From Dehalococcoidia bacterium (GTDB taxonomy: Bacteria > Chloroflexota > Dehalococcoidia > E44-bin15): a stretch of DNA of 19,879 nucleotides. How positions within the stretch are numbered: position 1 is the stretch's first letter; each line of letters opens with the position of its first letter. The DNA is taken from NCBI GenBank assembly GCA_030619615.1, contig JAUXBC010000007.1:1-19879 (forward strand), given 5' to 3'. The notes below the pieces were generated by a model. That model searched no databases, was not told the origin of the DNA, and saw only the letters and a program-made list of their open reading frames with translations. Positions 15,741 through 19,879 of the stretch are shown here, piece after piece. Made by a program: the position numbers and the translations under genes.

Positions 15741-15769
15741 TTGCCCTTACCTGGGGGCTGTGGTAACAT
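15741..15769 (+). promoter_or_regulatory. Promoter for an apparently leaderless gene
   Basis: TTGCCC (15741-15746) and TAACAT (15764-15769) have a 17-nt spacer. The A of ATG 15776 lies 7 nt after the -10, where a transcript normally begins. No Shine-Dalgarno is present between them, so the mRNA would start at or next to the initiation codon. Confidence 0.5.
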
Positions 15770-15775
15770 ATTGCG

Positions 15776-16393
15776 ATGACCTATTACAAACTCTATGCTA
15801 GATGCAGCGCCAGGGAGTTCGTGGAATTTTGGGAGAATTTCTACCAGAGCAGGATTTCGGATGAGGTTTATCAGGCCAACCTAAGCATGGGAGGCGAGCT
15901 GAGCAAGGAGAACATCAGCCTTCTCTGGAGGTGGAAGAACGAGCGCTACGGTTCGCCCCTGATCGAGCCGACGCAGGCGATTCTAGGCGAGATCAATGCC
16001 TTTAGGAGGCTTGAGCATGTAGACGAGCCCGGCGAGCGGAAATTCTGGCAAAAGGTTGCCACGATCACACCGGGCATAGTATGGCAGGTTTTCCTGTTTC
16101 ATATGGCACGGCCTCTGGGCTATCCCATCTTCGATCAGCACGTGATGAGGGCTTATCTCGCCCTTACCAGGGGCTATCTCTACCGTAACCCCAGAGAAGC
16201 TATCGAGCCCTGTCGCAGTTATGAAAGGTTTTGCTCAGCCTATAGCGGTTACAGGAGCTTCTTTTTCGATCTGGTGAAAGAGGCAGGTGCTTCCGAGCTC
16301 AAGGCGGTGGATCGGGCGCTCTGGGCCTTTGGCCGGCATCTGAAAAGGCTCCACAGGGTGGACGGACCTCTATTAATAGGAGACAATCGATGA
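15776..16393 (+). CDS. Uncharacterised helical protein, HhH-glycosylase-like segment
   Basis: A 205-residue protein of no family I can name with certainty. It is almost all helical, rich in Trp, Tyr and Arg. The central part PGIVWQVFLFHMARPLGYP followed by IFDQHVMRAYLAL (D120) recalls the helix-hairpin-helix DNA glycosylase core, where a 'G..vD.HV.R' motif carries the catalytic Asp; here it is IFDQHVMRA. That is a weak analogy, since the glycine-proline-rich hairpin is not clear. ATG 15776 has no ribosome site; a promoter sits directly upstream, suggesting leaderless expression. The next gene, a nitroreductase, starts 69 nt after its stop and may share the transcript. Confidence 0.7.
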   Translation: MTYYKLYARCSAREFVEFWENFYQSRISDEVYQANLSMGGELSKENISLLWRWKNERYGSPLIEPTQAILGEINAFRRLEHVDEPGERKFWQKVATITPGIVWQVFLFHMARPLGYPIFDQHVMRAYLALTRGYLYRNPREAIEPCRSYERFCSAYSGYRSFFFDLVKEAGASELKAVDRALWAFGRHLKRLHRVDGPLLIGDNR

Positions 16394-16462
16394 GCGACGC
16401 CCCTTCGCCATCCCGTGTGCCGAGGAGGACTGGCATCGCCAACCCTAGAGAGGAAGCAAGGC

Positions 16463-17023
16463 ATGGATGTATTTGAGGCGATAAGGGAGCGCAGGAGCAT
16501 TCGCAAATATAAGCCCACCCCGGTGAACGAGGAGAAGCTCAACGCTGTCCTGGAGGCAGCTCGCTGGGCACCATCATGGGCCAACAGCCAATGCTGGAAT
16601 TTCGTGCTGGTGCGCGACGCCGAGACCAAAGAGAGACTGAGAGAAACCCTTACCACCACCAACCGGGGTATCCCAGCAATGAAAAGCGCTCCCATCGTGA
16701 TCGTGGCCTGCGCCGAGAAGGGGAAGTCCGGCTATTCCAGGGGGTCGGTAGCCACCGATAAGGGCGAATGGTTTATGTTCGACGTCGCCCTGGCGATGCA
16801 GAATTTGACCCTGGCGGCCCATGCCCTCGGCCTGGGCACACTACACGTAGGGCTCTTCGATGCCCCCAAGGTGGCAGAGATCATCGATGTACCCACTGGG
16901 GTGGAGGTGGTGGAGATGATGCCCCTGGGCTACCCCGATGATAGTCCCGGTGTCCCGTGGAGGAAGGAGCTAGCCGAGTTCGTTTTCTTCGAAAAATATG
17001 GAAATCGTGAGGGTGGGTTCTAG
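16463..17023 (+). CDS. Nitroreductase-family FMN oxidoreductase
   Basis: A 186-residue FMN-dependent NAD(P)H oxidoreductase. The FMN phosphate-binding start is DVFEAIRERRSIRKYKP (residues 2-18), followed by ARWAPSWANSQCWNFVLV, the ALAMQNLTLAAHALGLGT helix, and the C-terminal MMPLGYPDDSPGVPWRKEL. ATG 16463 has GAGAGGA upstream; GTG 16415 is in frame but adds a stretch with no family match. Members reduce nitroaromatics, enones or flavins, and the physiological substrate cannot be read here. Its end overlaps by 26 nt the next flavoprotein gene if that begins at ATG 16998, so the pair is likely co-expressed. Confidence 0.9.
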   Translation: MDVFEAIRERRSIRKYKPTPVNEEKLNAVLEAARWAPSWANSQCWNFVLVRDAETKERLRETLTTTNRGIPAMKSAPIVIVACAEKGKSGYSRGSVATDKGEWFMFDVALAMQNLTLAAHALGLGTLHVGLFDAPKVAEIIDVPTGVEVVEMMPLGYPDDSPGVPWRKELAEFVFFEKYGNREGGF

Positions 17024-18197
17024 CTTGTATGATGTAGTGATTGCGGGTGCTGGTGCTGCGGGCAATTATTTGGCCTATAAACTGGCTGGCCTGGGTTATA
17101 AGGTGATGGTTTTCGAGGAGCATGAGAGGATCGGCGAGCCAGTTCAATGCACTGGAATCATTGGAGCGGAATGCCTGGATCGCTTCCCCCTTTTTGAGGG
17201 CGCCGTTTTAGGAGAGGTGAGCTCGGCTAAATTGTTCCGCCCATCAGGAAAGGAGCTGAGGGTATCGAGGGATAGCGTTCAAGGATATATTGTGGATCGC
17301 GCTGCCTTCGATCGGGGGCTGGCAGAGAAGGCTCAGCGGCAGGGGGCACAATATCTTCTGGGCAGCAGGGTAGAGGATATGGCAGTCCTCGATAATCGCG
17401 TTAGGATTGAAACGGCGGGTGCGGAAACTTTCGAGGCCAAAACGGCGGTCATCGCCTGCGGGTTTGGTTCCAAGCTCCCCCAGAGACTGGGGCTGGGGGA
17501 GGTGGGGGACCTTATTATGGGAGCCCAGGCTGAGGTGAGCGTTGATGACATCGAGGAGATAGAGGTTTATTTCAATCAGGGGCTGGCGCCGGGATTTTTT
17601 GCCTGGTTTGTGCCCACCACTGAGGGGAGGGCGCTGGTGGGGCTCTTCTCACGACGAAACCCAGGCACAAATCTAAGGGATCTTCTGGAATCCCTCTTTC
17701 GCCAGGGCAAAATAGCCACTCCCGAGGTGAAGATCAGCTATGGAGGGATTCCGCTGAGGCCGCTGCCCAAGACCTACCTAAGAAGGGTGATTGTGGTCGG
17801 CGATGCCGCAGGGCAGGTGAAACCCACCACCGGTGGCGGGATATATTACGGTCTTCTCTGTGCCGAGGTGGCGGTCGATACCCTCCATCGTGCGCTCTCC
17901 GCCGATCGATTCTCGGAGAGGCTCTTTTCCCGCTATCAAAAGGAATGGAAGCAGAGGATAGGGAGGGAGCTAAGGACTGGCTATTTCGCTCGCCGGCTTT
18001 ATGAGAGACTCACCAACCACCAGATCGATAAGATATTTGATATCATTGAGTCCAGGGGCATCCACCGATCATTGCTCCAGTCGCCCGATCTATCCTTCGA
18101 CTGGCATGGCGATATCATCCTAGAGGGGTTAAAGCATCTGGCGCCTTGGCGCCGCCTTTTTGGTTGGCCCAGGAATGTCCCGGGAGGGAAGCGGTGA
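16998..18197 (+). CDS. Geranylgeranyl reductase-family FAD-dependent oxidoreductase
   Basis: A flavoprotein of about 399 residues. The FAD dinucleotide-binding motif is VVIAGAGAAGNYLAYKLA (residues 13-30), followed by the family motif GEPVQCTGIIG, and the second FAD contact VVGDAAGQVKPTTGGGIYYG. The family reduces double bonds of isoprenoid chains (lipids, quinones) or oxidises related substrates. The start is uncertain: ATG 16998 lies inside the nitroreductase gene without a ribosome site, while TTG 17025 follows GAGGGTGGG by 7 nt and sits just after the nitroreductase stop; it would remove nine residues before the FAD motif. The C-terminus RRLFGWPRNVPGGKR overlaps the next gene by 4 nt. No membrane segment is evident. 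Confidence 0.88.
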   Translation: MEIVRVGSSLYDVVIAGAGAAGNYLAYKLAGLGYKVMVFEEHERIGEPVQCTGIIGAECLDRFPLFEGAVLGEVSSAKLFRPSGKELRVSRDSVQGYIVDRAAFDRGLAEKAQRQGAQYLLGSRVEDMAVLDNRVRIETAGAETFEAKTAVIACGFGSKLPQRLGLGEVGDLIMGAQAEVSVDDIEEIEVYFNQGLAPGFFAWFVPTTEGRALVGLFSRRNPGTNLRDLLESLFRQGKIATPEVKISYGGIPLRPLPKTYLRRVIVVGDAAGQVKPTTGGGIYYGLLCAEVAVDTLHRALSADRFSERLFSRYQKEWKQRIGRELRTGYFARRLYERLTNHQIDKIFDIIESRGIHRSLLQSPDLSFDWHGDIILEGLKHLAPWRRLFGWPRNVPGGKR

Positions 18198-19129
18198 AGG
18201 TTCTGGTCACCGGAGGAGCGGGTTTTATCGGGTCCCATCTCGTGGATTGCTTGATTGAGCGGGGCTATGAGGTGGTGGTGGTCGATAATCTATCAGCAGG
18301 CTCTCGTGAGAACGTTAACCCTGGCGCCACCTTCTATGAATTAAACATCGGCGACCGGGGGCTAGCGGAGGTCTTCGAGCGGGAAAGGCCGGAGGTGGTA
18401 AGCCATCACGCCGCTCAAATTGATGTCAGGAGGTCGGTGGCAGAGCCCCTCTTTAATGCCCAGGAAAACATCTTGGGCAGCCTTAATGTCATCGTCAACT
18501 CGGTTGGCTTTGGGGTTAGAAAGCTTATCTACGCCTCCTCCGGTGGGGCGGTCTATGGCGAGCCACGATATTTGCCCGTAGATGAGGATCACCCGATAAA
18601 TCCACTCTCCCAATATGGGGTATCGAAGCACACTGTAGAACATTACCTCTTCCTTTACGCCCATCAATACGGGCTCAGCTATGTGATATTAAGATACCCC
18701 AATGTTTACGGTCCCAGGCAGAACCCCTATGGAGGGGCCGGGGTTATCGCCATCTTTGCCCGCCAGATGCTCCAGGGGGAGCGTCCCACCATCTTTGGCC
18801 CAGGGGATAAGACCCGGGACTACACCTATGTTTCCGATGTGGTGGAGGCCAACATCTCAGCCATGGAGTGGGGAAGGAACGCTATCTACAATATTGGAAC
18901 GGCAGTGGAGACCTCGGATAGGGAGGTATTTGATCTTGTGGCTCAGGCCGTTGGCTATAAGGGCTCCCCAATCTATGTGCCGCTTCGACCGGGTGAGATT
19001 CAAAGGATGTGCCTCAACTGGGGCAAGGCTCAAAGAGAGCTGGGCTGGCACCCGAAGACCCCCCTAAAGGAAGGGATTCAGAGGACGATAGAGGGCTATA
19101 GGCAGGAAGGCGATGAAAGCCGCCACTGA
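18194..19129 (+). CDS. NAD-dependent sugar-nucleotide epimerase/dehydratase (GalE-like)
   Basis: An extended short-chain dehydrogenase of 311 residues. NAD-binding TGGAGFIGSHL (6-16), catalytic Ser region YASSGGAVYG (113-122), and YGVSK with Y141 and K145. VYGPRQNPYGGAGVI and GDKTRDYTYVSDVVEA are typical of UDP-glucose 4-epimerase relatives. The substrate is probably a UDP- or dTDP-sugar for cell-surface glycans; the exact sugar is not evident. GTG 18194 is chosen because it overlaps the upstream stop (GTGA), has GGGAGGGAAG before it, and puts the first strand at the usual place; an in-frame ATG at 18146 would add 16 unrelated residues. Confidence 0.9.
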   Translation: MKVLVTGGAGFIGSHLVDCLIERGYEVVVVDNLSAGSRENVNPGATFYELNIGDRGLAEVFERERPEVVSHHAAQIDVRRSVAEPLFNAQENILGSLNVIVNSVGFGVRKLIYASSGGAVYGEPRYLPVDEDHPINPLSQYGVSKHTVEHYLFLYAHQYGLSYVILRYPNVYGPRQNPYGGAGVIAIFARQMLQGERPTIFGPGDKTRDYTYVSDVVEANISAMEWGRNAIYNIGTAVETSDREVFDLVAQAVGYKGSPIYVPLRPGEIQRMCLNWGKAQRELGWHPKTPLKEGIQRTIEGYRQEGDESRH

Positions 19130-19879
19130 TTGTTATGGGTGCCTGCGCCGATTGGTGCACCAGGCGGCAGCGCTGGCAACAAGCGACCTATCACTGAGAT
19201 CGAAAGCGATACGGGAAGGGCTGAAGATAGTTGAGGAGAATTTCTCTTACGACAGGATTCCCATCACCATTGCCACGGAGATTCATAGAGCGGTCAAGGA
19301 AATAACAAGAAACCCCGATCCCTACAGGGGGATGAAAGACGAGGAGATAAGGATTTCCAGGGAGTTGTGCCAGGAGACGAGCCTGGGTCAAGATTTCAAA
19401 GGCCTTCTTCAGCTCTCCGCTTTAGGGAATACCATGGATTTCTTCACAGATTTCGATACCATTAGGAGAGACATGAGAGGGGCGGTGAAATTTGCCCGAG
19501 ACGACTCAGCTAGGTTCGAAGGAAAGCTTAGGCAGGCGAACAAGGTCCTCTATCTAGCCGACAATGCCGGGGAGATATTTTTTGATTTGCCCCTTGTCAA
19601 ATGGATGGAGAGGTTTGCCAAGGTGATATACGTGGTTAAAGAATCTCCTGCTGGAGATGATATCACCCTTGAGGATCTAAGGAGAGCCGGGTTGGAGGAC
19701 GAGCTAGAGAGGGTGATAACAACGGGCACCGCCACCCCAGGGGTGGTTCTCTCTTTGGCTTCCGCTGAGTTCAAGAAGGAGCTTGAGTCGGCTGATCTGG
19801 TATTGGCCAAAGGCATGGGATACTATGAGGCACTTTCAGAGCTTCCCGCTGAGGAAAGGGTTCTCTTTTCCCTCAAGGC
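19113..19879 (+). CDS. DUF89 / ARMT1-like metal-dependent phosphatase, 3' end outside window
   Basis: Open from ATG 19113 to the right edge, 255 codons. The N-terminal DCYGCLRRL with C7 and C10 is typical of the prokaryotic DUF89 type. The conserved metal-site region follows: ALGNTMDF (N106), LYLADNAGEIFFDLPLV (D150, N151) and LAKGMGYYEAL (231-241). DUF89 proteins are metal-dependent phosphatases thought to remove damaged or unwanted sugar phosphates; the bacterial and archaeal members are little studied. It overlaps the epimerase by 17 nt, with AGGAAGG just before its start, which links it to sugar metabolism. Roughly the last 30-40 residues are probably missing. Confidence 0.9.
   Translation, partial: MKAATDCYGCLRRLVHQAAALATSDLSLRSKAIREGLKIVEENFSYDRIPITIATEIHRAVKEITRNPDPYRGMKDEEIRISRELCQETSLGQDFKGLLQLSALGNTMDFFTDFDTIRRDMRGAVKFARDDSARFEGKLRQANKVLYLADNAGEIFFDLPLVKWMERFAKVIYVVKESPAGDDITLEDLRRAGLEDELERVITTGTATPGVVLSLASAEFKKELESADLVLAKGMGYYEALSELPAEERVLFSLK

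Noticed and set aside
1..19879. CRISPR array or insertion sequence
   Set aside because: No regularly spaced repeats, transposase motifs or terminal inverted repeats were seen by eye; the only mobile-element trace is the integrase remnant.

Overview
The window looks like chromosomal DNA of a strictly anaerobic bacterium. The evidence is a formate dehydrogenase of the soluble NAD(P)-linked type, a pair of 2-hydroxyacyl-CoA dehydratase / benzoyl-CoA reductase-family subunits, and a CoA ligase. Promoters are sigma70-like with 17-nt spacers, and the Shine-Dalgarno sequences are purine-rich. The gene mix, including the fused NuoF-GltD protein and a small Nif11/Franean-like protein, would fit an uncultured member of the Chloroflexota (Dehalococcoidia-like). 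That placement is inference; no marker gene in the window proves it. The standard genetic code is in use: TGA ends nuoE and the NuoF fusion, and TAG ends both dehydratase-family genes.

Layout. 1-1214 (minus): a fatty-acid-type acyl-CoA ligase running off the left edge. 1215-1984: mostly non-coding or decayed DNA. 1985-3117 (plus): two accessory genes, each with one in-frame stop codon. The first is an EVE/PUA-like protein with TAG. The second is a DUF6884-like protein whose TGA sits exactly where the family has its conserved cysteine and is followed at once by two strong contiguous hairpins. It is the best candidate here for something new: a selenocysteine-containing DUF6884 protein. 3169-5644: two tightly coupled [4Fe-4S] dehydratase/reductase-family subunits. 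5700-6272: a PD-(D/E)XK nuclease-like gene with a doubtful 5' end. 6629-13055: a well-marked promoter and a three-gene formate dehydrogenase operon: nuoE, a NuoF-GltD fusion, and a NuoG-FdhA fusion with Cys at the Sec site.

13270-13758: a small acidic protein and a tyrosine-recombinase remnant that abuts tRNA-Arg(UCG). 13773-15583 (minus): tRNA-Arg, tRNA-His, a REC/HD-GYP response regulator and a HIT-family hydrolase or phosphorylase. 15776-19879 (plus): an apparently leaderless HhH-like unknown gene, then a nitroreductase, a geranylgeranyl-reductase-family flavoprotein, an NAD-dependent sugar epimerase and a DUF89/ARMT1-type phosphatase (cut by the right edge). The last four genes overlap or nearly overlap.

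How the genes may work together: the ligase makes an acyl- or aryl-CoA, the dehydratase/reductase pair could dehydrate or reduce it, and the formate dehydrogenase could supply or remove electrons through NADH and NADPH sites. No ATP-dependent activator for the dehydratase-family pair is in the window, so this link is inference. The integrase scar at the 3' end of tRNA-Arg suggests that part of the left side arrived as, or sits beside, an integrated element.
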